Shown one piece after another: positions 1 to 8,172 of a stretch of DNA of 37,008 nucleotides; positions within the stretch are counted from its first letter, which is position 1; every line of letters starts with the position of its first letter. The notes under the pieces are model-generated. The model saw nothing but the letters and a program-made list of their open reading frames with translations. It was not told where the DNA came from and did not search any database. Both the position numbers and the translations under genes were made by a program. Source of the DNA: Streptomyces sp. TRM68367 (GTDB taxonomy: Bacteria > Actinomycetota > Actinomycetes > Streptomycetales > Streptomycetaceae); NCBI RefSeq assembly GCF_014495685.1, contig NZ_JACTVI010000079.1, forward strand, positions 1 through 37,008, given 5' to 3'.

Positions 1-108
1 CAGAACAGCGGGAAGACAACCCAGCAGGGCGTCAGTCAGTGGCTGGGCCACGATCACCGGAACCTGAGTATCAGCATCAATGTCAGTGGCGGCTGGCACG
101 ATGGCGAA

Positions 109-1257
109 ATGGCCCGCTTTCTGCGCCCGTTGCTCCGGGGGACGACGTACACGCGCCTGCTGCACCTGTGGGTGCCGACGCTGGTCGTCGGCACGTGGAT
201 GTGGGTCAACATGGCGTGGTGGTGGATGCCGGCCGCCGCGCTGATGCCCCTCGGGCTGGTTCCCACCGTGCGGCGGGGCGAGGGCGTGCAGGCGCGGCTG
301 CTGCTGACGCCGGGCCAGCCGGACTCGGGGATCTCAGTGAGGCCCTCGGCGACCTGGCGCGACTGGCTGCGGACGGTGCTGTGGCTGGAAGTGCGCATGG
401 CCCTTGGCGCATTGACCGCGTACAGCTGCGTCTGGCTGCCGGTCCTGTCCATCGAGCTGGCCTCGACCGCCTGGGGGCGCAGCGGCGGCGACATCCCCTG
501 GTTGCAGGACGCCCACGGGGCGTTCGCCGTCCTGGCACCCCTCCCTCTGGTCGCGCTGTACGGCGTCGTGGTCGGCCTCGGGGAGCTGGTCACGGTGCTC
601 GCCCGCCGGCTCCTCGGCCCCTCCCCCGCCGAACGGCTCGCCGCCCTGGAGGAACGCACCGACCAGCTTCTGGAGCGCAACCGCATCGCGCGCGAACTGC
701 ACGACTCGATCGGGCACGCGCTCACCGTGGCCGTCGTGCAGGCGGGCGCCGCACGGACGGCGGGCGACCCGGCGTTCACCGGCCGGGCCCTGGACGCCAT
801 CGAGGAGACCGGCCGGGCGGCCCTGGAGGACCTGGAGCGGGTGCTCGGCGTGCTGCGCGAGGCGGAGCGGCCGGTGCGCGGCCGCCCCACGCTCGTCGAC
901 TCCGACAAGTTGCTGGAGTCGGCGCGCGTCTCCGGTGCGAAGGCCGACGCCGAGCTGACCGGCCCGCTGGACCGGGTGCCCGGCCCGGTCTCCCGCGAGG
1001 GCTACCGAATACTCCAGGAAGCCCTCACGAACGTGCTGCGGCACGCGGGCCCCGTCCCGGTGCGGGTCCGCATCGGCGTCACGGACGCCACGCTCGTACT
1101 GGAGGTCCGCAATCCGCTCCCCGCCGGCCTGTCCGGACCCGGCCGGGGCAGCGGGCTGCCCGGCATACGCGAGCGTGCGGCCCTGCTCGGCGGGCGCGCC
1201 CGCACCGGTCCCGACGACGGTGACTGGCAGGTGCACGTCCAACTGCCGCTGCGCTGA
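109..1257 (+). CDS. NarL-family sensor histidine kinase
   Basis: Membrane sensor kinase of a two-component pair, 382 aa. The N-terminal 200 residues are hydrophobic, with segments near residues 20-50, 95-125 and 140-165. The HisKA_3 dimerisation/phosphoacceptor block reads RIARELHDSIGHAL, with His at about residue 199. The ATPase domain shows the N-box ILQEALTNVLRHAG and a G-box around GRGSGLPGIRERAALLGG. The response regulator starts 14 bp after the stop, so the two genes are an operon. The ATG at 109 gives the family-typical start MARFLRPLLRG, but no Shine-Dalgarno sequence is visible. The frame is open to the window edge, and bases 1-108 are less GC-rich and encode nothing I recognise. Family assignment is secure; the signal is unknown. 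Confidence 0.9.
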   Translation: MARFLRPLLRGTTYTRLLHLWVPTLVVGTWMWVNMAWWWMPAAALMPLGLVPTVRRGEGVQARLLLTPGQPDSGISVRPSATWRDWLRTVLWLEVRMALGALTAYSCVWLPVLSIELASTAWGRSGGDIPWLQDAHGAFAVLAPLPLVALYGVVVGLGELVTVLARRLLGPSPAERLAALEERTDQLLERNRIARELHDSIGHALTVAVVQAGAARTAGDPAFTGRALDAIEETGRAALEDLERVLGVLREAERPVRGRPTLVDSDKLLESARVSGAKADAELTGPLDRVPGPVSREGYRILQEALTNVLRHAGPVPVRVRIGVTDATLVLEVRNPLPAGLSGPGRGSGLPGIRERAALLGGRARTGPDDGDWQVHVQLPLR

Positions 1258-1271
1258 TCTACGCTGGCCGG

Positions 1272-1933
1272 ATGCCGGTCACCGTTCTCCTCGTCGACGA
1301 CGAACCCCTGGTACGCGCGGGTCTGCGGGCCGTGCTGGAGGCGCAGCGGGACATCGAGGTCGTCGGGGAGGCGGCCGACGGGGCGGCGGTGATCCCGCTC
1401 GTGCGGCAGCTGCGGCCCGACGTCGTCGCCATGGACGTACGGATGCCGCTCCTGGACGGCATCGAGGCCACGCGCGCGGTGCTGCGGACCGTCGACGAGC
1501 CGCCGAAGATCCTCGTGGTGACCACCTTCGAGAAGGACGAGTACGTGTACGAGGCGCTGCGCGCGGGTGCCGACGGGTTTTCCTGCTGAAGCGGGCCCGG
1601 CCTGCCGAGATCGTGCACGCGGTACGGCTGGTCGCCGAGGGCGAGTCGCTGCTGTTCCCGGCGTCGGTGCGGCAGCTGGCCGCCGAGTACGGCGACGACG
1701 GCGGCAACCGCGCGGCCCGTGTGCTGGAGCGGGCCCGGCTGACCGAGCGGGAGGCCGGGGTGCTGCGGCTGATGGCGCGCGGGCTGTCGAACGCGGAGAT
1801 CGCCGCCCGGCTGGTCGTGGGTACGGAGACGGTGAAGTCGCACGTGAGCGCCGTACTGGCGAAGCTGGGGGCGAGGGACCGCACGCAGGCGGTGATCACG
1901 GCGTACGAGTCGGGGTTCGTGTCGCCGGGGTGA
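1272..1933 (+). pseudogene. LuxR/NarL-type response regulator, frame broken near 1580
   Basis: Partner regulator of the upstream kinase. The receiver domain starts MPVTVLLVDDEPLVRAG and carries the phosphoacceptor Asp in VVAMDVRMPLLDG. Its frame stops after GADGFSC at 1587-1589. The remainder continues in the -1 frame from FLLKRARPAEIVHAV through a complete LuxR-type HTH (LTEREAGVLRLMARGLSN then GTETVKSHVSAVLAKLG) to a TGA at 1931-1933. One missing base in the GGGTTTT stretch around 1577-1582 would restore a normal protein of about 220 aa. No canonical slippery heptamer lies there, so recoding is unlikely. Either the gene is inactivated, giving a receiver-only 105-aa product, or the sequence has an indel error. 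The stop overlaps a GTG at 1930 (GTGA), suggesting coupling to the ROK gene. Confidence 0.85.
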
Positions 1934-3085
1934 CCAGCGCTGGCGAGCGGCCGACCCTCGCCCGGGTGACCGGCCGACGCGAGCGGTGGTGCTGCACGCG
2001 CTGCGTGCCACGGACGCCGCGACGCTGACCGAGATCACCCGGGTGACGGGTCTGTCCCGGCCGAGCGTCGAAGGCGTCGTCGAGGGGCTCATCGAGGCCG
2101 GTCTCGTCGTCGAGAAACCCGCCGACGAAAGTGTCGTACGACGACAGGGGCGGCCCGCGCGCAGGTTCCGGTTCCGGGCGGAGGCCGGGCATCTGCTGGG
2201 CCTGGGCATCGGCTCCCACCGGGTGGCCGCGCTCCTCGCCGACCTGGACGGCACAATCCTCGGGTCCGTCGCCAAGGAGGTCAACGAGGCGGCCCCCGCC
2301 GACGAGCGCCTCGAGCGGCTGCGCACCGCGGTGGCCGAGCTGCTGCGCCGGGCGGGGGTCGCGCGCGACTCGCTGGGGGCCGTGGGCGTCGCCTCGCCCG
2401 GCATCGTCGAGGCGGACGGCACGGTCCGGCTGTGCGCGGCGCTGCCCGAGTGGACGGGACTGCGGCTGGGCGAGCGCCTGGGCCGGTCCTTCAAGTGCCC
2501 GGTGCTGGTGGAGAACGACGCCAACGCCGCGGCGGTCGCCGAGCACTTGAAGGGCGCCGCCACGGACTCCGACGACGTGGTGTTCGCGCTGGCCGGGCTG
2601 AGCAGGGGCGCCGGGTCGCTGATCGGCGGCCGGCTGCATCGGGGGTACGGCGGGGCCGGCGAGATCGGCGCGCTGCACCTGCTGGGCCGCGAGGCCAACC
2701 CCGAGACGCTGCTGTCCACGACGAGCGAGCCGCTGCACCCGCTCGACGAGCAGGCGGTCGCCGCGGTCTTCGCCCAGGCCCGCGAGGACGACCAGCGGGC
2801 CCGCGCCGCCGTGGACCGGTTCATCCAACGGCTCGTCCACGACGTGGCGGCCCTCGTCCTTGCCCTCGACCCGGAACTCGTCGTCATCGGCGGCTGGGCG
2901 GCCGGCCGGACGGCGTCCTGGGGCCGCTGCGCCGCGAACTGGCGCGCTACTGCCTGCGCCCGCCGAGGGCTGCCCTGTCCCTCCTCGGCGAGGCCGCCGT
3001 CGCGATGGGCGCGCTGCGGCTCGCGCTGGACCACGTGGAGGAGGAACTGTTCGCGGTGGAGAGCACGGTGACGGCCCGCCGCTGA
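1930..3085 (+). pseudogene. ROK-family transcriptional repressor, two apparent frame shifts
   Basis: ROK repressors combine an N-terminal winged helix with a sugar-kinase-like domain. The body in one frame (from about 1971) has the HTH LTEITRVTGLSRPSVEGVVE, the ROK core GVASPGIVEADG, VENDANAAAVAEHLKG and GAGEIGALHLLG, ending near VVIGGWAAG. Two breaks are inferred. The natural start appears to be the GTG at 1930 overlapping the regulator stop, reading GERPTLARVTG before shifting frame near 1976. The C-terminus (DGVLGPLRRELARYCLRP to ESTVTARR, stop 3085) lies in the -1 frame after about 2910. Each break is mended by one added base. The fallback intact start is GTG 1986, ending at 3071 with an aberrant tail. 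I see no CxCGxxGC-type zinc motif. Target genes are unknown. Confidence 0.8.
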
Positions 3086-3452
3086 CGGCCCGGCCCTGAT
3101 GCGATACGCGATGTCGGCTCTGGAGGGGCACCGTCCCGGCGACGAGCGGCGGGCGCGCGGTCCACCAGAACCGTCCGGGGTCCGGCGATCGCGGAGCCCC
3201 CGGCCTGACCGTCTGAGGTGGTCGCGTCAGTCGCACGAGCGGTGGAGGGGCAGGTGCGGGAAGTGCTCCTTCAACTCCTTCTCGCCGAAGCTCTCCGGGT
3301 TCGCGGATCACAGCCTGCCGCGGATGCGGTCCGGGGCGAGGGAGCCGTCCGGGCTCTCGTCGGTCATGACATCGCTCGCCGTGATGCGGATCTCGGTTCC
3401 CGCCATCAGTGAGCGGCCCGCGTCGTCCAGCTCGCGCGGCCCGCGAGATACG
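3086..3452. other. Intergenic region without a convincing gene
   Basis: This 367-bp stretch lies between the convergent ROK and GntR genes. The only protein-like signal is a 32-aa minus-strand frame from ATG 3406 to the stop at 3308 (starts MAGTEIRITASDVMTDE). The same frame then stays open for about 26 codons after the stop (SANPESFGEKELKEHF). This could be a small gene or the remains of one. No homology is recognised and no ribosome-binding site stands out. Confidence 0.35.
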
Positions 3453-3485
3453 GCCGCGCCCCGGAGACCAGCCCCGGGGCGCGGC
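3453..3485 (-). terminator. GC-rich hairpin terminator behind the GntR gene
   Basis: Perfect 12-bp arms, GCCGCGCCCCGG and CCGGGGCGCGGC, enclose a 9-nt loop (3465-3473). The hairpin starts 19 bp beyond the GntR stop in its direction of transcription. There is no U tract, which is common for streptomycete terminators. Confidence 0.7.
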
Positions 3486-3504
3486 GATCGTCAGGGCCCG
3501 GCTG

Positions 3505-4266
3505 TCAGGACGCCCGGCGATGCGGATCGTGATGGATCTGCACGCCGCCGGAGTCGACGAAGGTCAGGCGGCAGGTGTCCGCCCGGTACGTGGCGACCGA
3601 GAGGGCGGCGGGGCGGCGGCGGGCGTAGAAGCGGGTGGTGACGACGAGCACGGGCGCCCCCGGGAGCCGGTCCAGTTCCTTGGCGTCGTCCGCGCGGGCC
3701 GACCCCAGCTCCACGGCGCTCTCCTTCCGCTCCAGCTCCAGGTGCTGAAGCTCGCGCAGCACCGCACGCGCGCGTGCCGCTGCGGACGGAGCGTCGATGC
3801 CGGACAGGTCGGGCACCGACACGCGCGGGATGTAGAGCAGTTCGGCGGCGACGGGCTGGCCGTGGACGGTGCGGGAGCGGCGCACGGTGTGCACGGTCTC
3901 GTCCGGGCCCGTCTCCAGGGCCGTGGCGACGGCCGCCCGGGGCACCTCCGGCGTGCAGTCCACCGGGTTCCACGTGTCACCTGGCGCGCCGGGCCAGGCA
4001 GACTGATCGGTGCCGAGGGCCACGCCCATGCGCGGCGGTGCGACGGTGGTACCGACGCCGCGGCGGCGCTGGAGTCTGCCTTCCAGTTCGAGCTGTTCCA
4101 GGGCCTGCCGGAGCGTGGCGCGGGCGACGCCGAAGCGGGCGGCGAGGTCGCGTTCGTTGGGCAGGATCTCGCCCACGGAGAACTCCGAGTCCAACGCCTC
4201 GGTGAGCACAGTCTTGAGGTGCCAGTACTTCGGTTCCGGCACCGATTCCAGCTGCGTGGTCCCCAC
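3505..4266 (-). CDS. GntR/HutC-family regulator with UTRA domain (DasR-like)
   Basis: DNA-binding repressor of 253 aa whose effector is probably a sugar or sugar phosphate. The N-terminal winged helix spans about residues 12-75 (ILPNERDLAARFGVARATLRQALEQLELEGRLQRRRGVGT). A UTRA ligand domain covers about residues 95-245 (VHTVRRSRTVHGQPVAAELLYIP and VLVVTTRFYARRRPAALS can be seen). The start is GTG 4266, preceded by GGAGGA at a good distance. The layout matches DasR-type HutC regulators, but the sequence is not DasR itself. A dre-like palindrome lies about 100 bp upstream over the probable -35, so self-repression is likely. No sugar gene is adjacent on this strand, so targets must lie elsewhere. 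Confidence 0.88.
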   Translation of the reverse strand: MGTTQLESVPEPKYWHLKTVLTEALDSEFSVGEILPNERDLAARFGVARATLRQALEQLELEGRLQRRRGVGTTVAPPRMGVALGTDQSAWPGAPGDTWNPVDCTPEVPRAAVATALETGPDETVHTVRRSRTVHGQPVAAELLYIPRVSVPDLSGIDAPSAAARARAVLRELQHLELERKESAVELGSARADDAKELDRLPGAPVLVVTTRFYARRRPAALSVATYRADTCRLTFVDSGGVQIHHDPHRRAS

Positions 4267-4342
4267 CCTGTCCTCCGCAATTGCCGTGGTCCGGCGGCGT
4301 TTTAGCGCCCTTGTTTATTAAAGTTTGTTTCACTTCTCTGCG

Positions 4343-4377
4343 ACCATAGGACGGCCCCAACCCTTGGTCAAGACCAA
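4343..4377 (-). promoter_or_regulatory. Promoter and dre-like operator of the GntR gene
   Basis: On the minus strand, TTGACC (4366-4371) and TATGGT (4343-4348) are separated by exactly 17 bp, a good vegetative promoter. The -35 sits inside the perfect palindrome TTGGTCAAGACCAA (4364-4377). This closely resembles the DasR responsive element core TGGTCTAGACCA, differing in the two central bases. A repressor bound here would block the promoter. The AT-rich TTTATTAAA nearby (about 4314-4322) lies downstream in the leader. Confidence 0.6.
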
Positions 4378-4437
4378 TGGCCGGGAACGTTCACGGGAGT
4401 TTTGCACGGTAGCGCACCGGGCGTACGCGGGGGTGCT

Positions 4438-5325
4438 CTAGAGGCCTGCCAGAGACCGCAGTTTGTCGGGGTTGCGGATGATGTAGACCGTCTGAACGCG
4501 CCCGTCTGCAATATCCAGTTGGAAGACGGAGTCGGGCTTGTCGCCGGACAGGAACAGCACCGCGGGACCGCCGTTGAGTTCCAGCAGGCGGATGGTGAGG
4601 CCGGGGATGCCGCCCTTGCGGGCGGCGCCGGCGAGGAAGCGGCCCACCTTGTCGGCGGTCTCCAGGACCCGCACCGGTGCCTTCGCCTTGCCGCCGCTGT
4701 CGCCGACGAGGCGGACGTCCGGGGCGAGCAGCGCCATGAGCCCTTCGAGGTCGCCGCCGGCCGCGGCGGCGAGGAACCGCTCGGTGACGTCGCGGCGCTG
4801 GACCGGGTCGACCTCGTAGCGCGGCCGCCGCTCCTCGACGTGCTTGCGGGCCCGCCCGGCAAGCTGACGCACCGCCGCCTCGCCGCGCTCCAGCATGGCG
4901 GCGATGTCGGCGTACGGGTAGCCGAAGGCCTCCCGGAGGACGAACACCGCCCGCTCCAGCGGCGACAGCGACTCCAGCACGACGAGGACGGCGAGCGAGA
5001 CGGAGTCGGCGAACACGGCCCGCTCGGCCGCGTCCGGGGCGGTGTCGGCGAAGTCGGTGACGTACGGCTCGGGCAGCCACGGGCCGATGTACGCCTCGCC
5101 GCGCGCCTTGATCTGGCGCAGCCGGTCGATGGCCAGGCGAGTGGTGACGCGCACCAGATAGGCGCGCGGCTCGCGCACCTCGGTCCGGTCGGCACCGGAC
5201 CAGCGCAGCCAGGCCTCCTGCACCACGTCCTCGGCGTCGGCCACCCGTCCGAGCATGCGGTAGGCGACGCCCAGCAGGACGGGACGGTGCTCTTCGAAGA
5301 CGTCGGTCGCGATGTCGGTGGTCAC
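4438..5325 (-). CDS. sigJ: RNA polymerase sigma factor SigJ, ECF41 group
   Basis: Extracytoplasmic-function sigma factor with a fused C-terminal SnoaL-like domain that modulates activity in place of a separate anti-sigma. Region 2 is ATDVFEEHRPVLLGVAYRMLG with DAEDVVQEAWLRW. The linker carries GPWLPEPY, the WLPEP hallmark of ECF41. Region 4 is LSPLERAVFVLREAFGYPY with IAAMLERGEAAVRQL. The tail has DSGGKAKAPV and ends with NPDKLRSLAGL, matching the family's DGGGK and NPDKL motifs. I chose GTG 5325 (VTTDIATDVFEEH), the usual family start; ATG 5361 and upstream codons remain open. It is divergent from the alpha/beta hydrolase, with 195 bp between. ECF41 genes commonly neighbour an oxidoreductase or hydrolase they control, so the hydrolase is a candidate target. 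Confidence 0.9.
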   Translation of the reverse strand: MTTDIATDVFEEHRPVLLGVAYRMLGRVADAEDVVQEAWLRWSGADRTEVREPRAYLVRVTTRLAIDRLRQIKARGEAYIGPWLPEPYVTDFADTAPDAAERAVFADSVSLAVLVVLESLSPLERAVFVLREAFGYPYADIAAMLERGEAAVRQLAGRARKHVEERRPRYEVDPVQRRDVTERFLAAAAGGDLEGLMALLAPDVRLVGDSGGKAKAPVRVLETADKVGRFLAGAARKGGIPGLTIRLLELNGGPAVLFLSGDKPDSVFQLDIADGRVQTVYIIRNPDKLRSLAGL

Positions 5326-5428
5326 GCCTCCATCCCAACCGACGGGTGCGGCCGTGTCCATCGGAAGCCGTGGCTCCGGAAAACCGCGGTGCGCCGGGCG
5401 CGCTGTGGGGCGTACACCCCACGGGGGC

Positions 5429-5458
5429 ATGGGTATTCAGGGGCTACCCATCGGTAGC
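5429..5458. promoter_or_regulatory. Composite inverted repeat between sigJ and the hydrolase
   Basis: Two overlapping perfect inverted repeats share a half-site. ATGGGTA (5429-5435) pairs with TACCCAT (5445-5451) across 9 bp, and GCTACC (5443-5448) pairs with GGTAGC (5453-5458) across 4 bp. The site lies about 60 bp before the hydrolase start. The TACC/GGTA half-sites look like a TetR-type operator, but no regulator is assigned. Confidence 0.45.
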
Positions 5459-5520
5459 AATTACTGACAAGCTGTCTACGCGCCACGCCCGTCAGCGAGT
5501 CCCCCGAGGAGCACCCCGCA

Positions 5521-6350
5521 TGTCCGCCACCGTCTCCTTCAAGCTCGCCACCCCGCGCGGCGCGCAGACCGTGACCGTGTCCTATCGGCGCGGGGGCACC
5601 GGAGAACCGCTTCTGCTGCTGCACGGCATCGGCCACCACCGTCAGGTGTGGGACCCGGTGATACCCGTGCTGGCCGCCGAGCGGGACGTGATCGCCGTGG
5701 ACCTGCCCGGCTGCGGCGCGTCCCCGGGGCTCCCGGACGGGCTGGAGCACGACCTGGCGACGATGAACGTCGTGCTCGGTGAGCTGTGCTCGGCGCTGGA
5801 GCTGGACCGGCCGCACGTGGCGGGCAACTCGCTGGGCGGCCTGCTGGCCCTGGCCCTGGGCCGGGAGAAACTCGTCCGCTCCGTCACCGCGCTGTCACCG
5901 GCCGGATTCTGGTCGCAGGCCGAGCGGTACTACGCCTTCGGTGTGCTGCGCGCGATGCGCGGGATCGCCCGGCGGATGCCGCTGCCGGTGGTCGAGGGGC
6001 TCTCCCGCCCGGCGTTCGGCCGGACCCTCCTGACGAGCACCATCTACGCCCGCCCGGGCCGCCGCTCCCCCGAGGCCGTGGTCGCCGAGACCCTCGCGCT
6101 GGCCCGCGCCCAGGGCTTCGAGGAGACCCTTCGCTCCGGCAGAAGCGTCCTGTTCACCGACGACGTACCCGGCATCCCGGTCACCGTCGCGTGGGGCAGC
6201 AAGGACCGGCTGCTGGTGCCCCGGCAGGGGATCCGCGCCAAGTACATGATCCCGCGCGCCCGTCTGGTGCGGCTGCCCGGCTGCGGCCACGTCCCGATGA
6301 ACGACGATCCGGCGCTGGTCGCCCGCGTCGTCCTGGACGGCAGCCGCTAG
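5521..6350 (+). CDS. Alpha/beta hydrolase
   Basis: Cytoplasmic hydrolase of 276 aa with no signal peptide. The fold shows LLLLHGIGHHRQVWDPV (oxyanion loop), the nucleophile elbow GNSLGG with the catalytic Ser, the acid in AWGSKDRLLVP and the catalytic His in GCGHVPMNDDP. ATG 5521 is preceded by GAGGAG at a suitable distance and starts MSATVSFKLATPRGAQ. The upstream extension of this frame (to 5346) runs through the promoter region and is rejected. Ester, lactone and C-C bond hydrolysis are all possible in this family and the substrate cannot be read. Divergence from sigJ and the composite operator suggest regulated expression. Confidence 0.88.
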
Positions 6351-6410
6351 GGAGCCGGGAGCCGGCCAGGGCCTTGAGGACCCCCGGTTCCCCTGTCCCC
6401 GCGGTCAGTT

Positions 6411-6432
6411 GTTCACTTGTGGTTTCCGTGCG
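6411..6432 (+). promoter_or_regulatory. Candidate PHO box (PhoP site) of the PhoD gene
   Basis: Two adjoining 11-bp direct repeats, GTTCACTTGTG and GTTTCCGTGCG, match the streptomycete PHO-box unit (GTTCACC plus 4). A weaker GGTCAGTT precedes them. The pair ends 65 bp before the start of the phosphatase. A 6-bp inverted repeat GTGCCA/TGGCAC (6442-6460) follows in the leader. Confidence 0.5.
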
Positions 6433-6497
6433 CGCCGCGCCGTGCCAGTAGGTGTGGCACTGCACACTGGCCGGATCCCGTCCCTGGAGGCGCACCC

Positions 6498-8072
6498 ATG
6501 TCACACCGCCCGTATCCCGGGCGCCGCAGCGTTCTGCGCGGCTCGCTCGCCGCGTCGGCGGTCCTGACCCTGCCCACGGCCCTCGGCTCGGCGCCGGCGT
6601 TCGCCCGCTCCGGGCGCCCGGCCGCCCGGTGGGGTGTGCAGACGGGCGATGTGACGTGCGACTCCGGGCTGGTGTGGGTGCGCTCCGACCGGCCGGCGCG
6701 GATGATCGTCGAGACGTCCGCCACGGAGTCGTTCGGCAATCCGCGCAGATGGCACGGTCCGCTGCTGGGCGCGGGCACGGACTTCACCGGCACCACGCCG
6801 CTGCGCGGCCTGCCGTCGGGCGAGCAGATCCACTACCGGGTGCTGCTCGCCGACCCGGACGACCCACGCCGGACGAGCGAGCCGGTCACGGGCACGTTCC
6901 GTACGGCCTCGGCCCGGCGGCGTTCCGGGGTGCGCTTCGTGTGGTCGGGCGACCTGGCCGGGCAGGGCTGGGGCATCAACCCCGACATCGGCGGCTACCG
7001 CATCTACGACGCGATGGGCAAGCTGGATCCGGACTTCTTCCTCTGCAGCGGCGACAACGTCTACGCCGACGGCCCGCTCACCGACTCCGTCACCCTGCCC
7101 GACGGCCGCACCTGGCGGAACATCACCACCGAGGAGAAGTCCAAGGTCGCGGAGACCCTGGCAGAGTTCCGCGGCAACTTCCGCTACAACCTGCTCGACG
7201 CCAACCTCCGCCGGTTCAACGCCCATGTGCCGTCCATCATCCAGTGGGACGACCATGAGGTGACCAACAACTGGTACCCGGGCGAGATCCTGTCCGACAC
7301 CCGCTACACCGAGAAGAACGTCGACGTGCTGGCCGCGCGCGCCCGGCAGGCGTTCTCGGAGTACTTCCCGATCTCGACGCTGCGCCGCCCCGACGGCCGG
7401 GTGTACCGGGCGGTTCACCACGGGCCGCTGCTGGACGTGTTCGTGCTGGACATGCGCACCTACCGCAACGCCAACTCGCCCGGCAAGCAGACCACGGACG
7501 CGCAGGGCATCCTCGGCCGTGAGCAGCTGGCGTGGCTCAAGCGCGAGCTGGCCCGCTCCCGGGCGGTGTGGAAGGTGATCGCCTCGGACATGCCGCTGGG
7601 CCTGGTGGTGCCGGACACCGGTGACGGCAAGCCGGACATCGAGGCCGTCGCGCAGGGCGACCCGGGTGCTCCGCTGGGGCGGGAACTGCAGATCGCCGAG
7701 CTGCTGCGGTTCGTCAAGCACCGGCGGATCACCGGCACGGTGTGGCTGACCGCCGACGTGCACTACACCTCGGCCCAGCACTACCAGCCGTCGCGGGCGG
7801 CCTTCACGGACTTCGAGCCGTTCTGGGAGTTCGTGTCCGGACCGCTCAACGCGGGCGCGTTCCCGGCGAACGAGCTGGACAACACGTTCGGTCCGGAGCG
7901 GGTGTTCGTGAAGGCGCCGACCGTGGCGAACGTCTCGCCCGCCGAGGGTTACCAGTTCTTCGGCGAGGTCGACATCGACGGCGACAGCGGAGACATGACG
8001 GTTCGGCTGCGCGAGCAGGGCGGCACGGTGCTGTACACGCAGGTGCTGCGGCCTGGCCTGGTCGGTCAGTAA
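6498..8072 (+). CDS. phoD: Tat-exported PhoD-like alkaline phosphatase/phosphodiesterase
   Basis: Secreted metal-dependent phosphatase that releases phosphate from organic esters, 524 aa. ATG 6498 follows GGAGG at 7 nt. The signal peptide has the twin-arginine motif RRSVLRGSLAAS, a hydrophobic stretch and an APAFARS-type cleavage region near residue 36. The N-terminal beta domain (about 40-145) is followed by the metallophosphatase domain. Ligand motifs are VWSGDLAGQG, CSGDNVYADG, IQWDDHEVTNNWYPG and LTADVHYTSAQHY. These fit the PhoD family, which uses Fe and Ca and is exported folded by Tat. The upstream PHO-box-like repeats suggest induction by phosphate starvation. Phospholipase D-like activity is an alternative within this family. 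Confidence 0.92.
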   Translation: MSHRPYPGRRSVLRGSLAASAVLTLPTALGSAPAFARSGRPAARWGVQTGDVTCDSGLVWVRSDRPARMIVETSATESFGNPRRWHGPLLGAGTDFTGTTPLRGLPSGEQIHYRVLLADPDDPRRTSEPVTGTFRTASARRRSGVRFVWSGDLAGQGWGINPDIGGYRIYDAMGKLDPDFFLCSGDNVYADGPLTDSVTLPDGRTWRNITTEEKSKVAETLAEFRGNFRYNLLDANLRRFNAHVPSIIQWDDHEVTNNWYPGEILSDTRYTEKNVDVLAARARQAFSEYFPISTLRRPDGRVYRAVHHGPLLDVFVLDMRTYRNANSPGKQTTDAQGILGREQLAWLKRELARSRAVWKVIASDMPLGLVVPDTGDGKPDIEAVAQGDPGAPLGRELQIAELLRFVKHRRITGTVWLTADVHYTSAQHYQPSRAAFTDFEPFWEFVSGPLNAGAFPANELDNTFGPERVFVKAPTVANVSPAEGYQFFGEVDIDGDSGDMTVRLREQGGTVLYTQVLRPGLVGQ

Positions 8073-8172
8073 CACACCGACGAGCAGAACCTCAAAAGGT
8101 GCATTGCGTCACTTTACCGATCAGTCACAGAGCGTTCGTGATCACGCAATACCGTTCCTTCACAGTGGTTGC

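Noticed and set aside
1..108. Upstream extension of the kinase or a preceding gene end
   Set aside because: The frame is open but the residues match nothing and there is no start; too short to call at the window edge.
39..1242. Long frames on both strands across the histidine kinase gene
   Set aside because: Arg/Ala/Gly-rich composition without domains; shadows of the kinase caused by high GC.
1560..1600. Programmed frameshift in the response regulator
   Set aside because: The zero-frame codons GGG-TTT-TCC do not form an X-XXY-YYZ heptamer for -1 slippage.
1259..3311. Long minus-strand frames over the response regulator and ROK gene
   Set aside because: Low-complexity Ser/Arg-rich translations with no motifs; real domains lie on the plus strand.
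4388..4400. GTTCACGGGAG as a PHO-box unit
   Set aside because: Only one unit; no direct repeat partner at 11-bp spacing. The same applies to GTTCACGG near 33043.
8104..8172. N-terminal extension of the ACT-GNAT protein
   Set aside because: Encodes unlikely residues from AT-richer promoter DNA; ATG 8173 fits the domain start.
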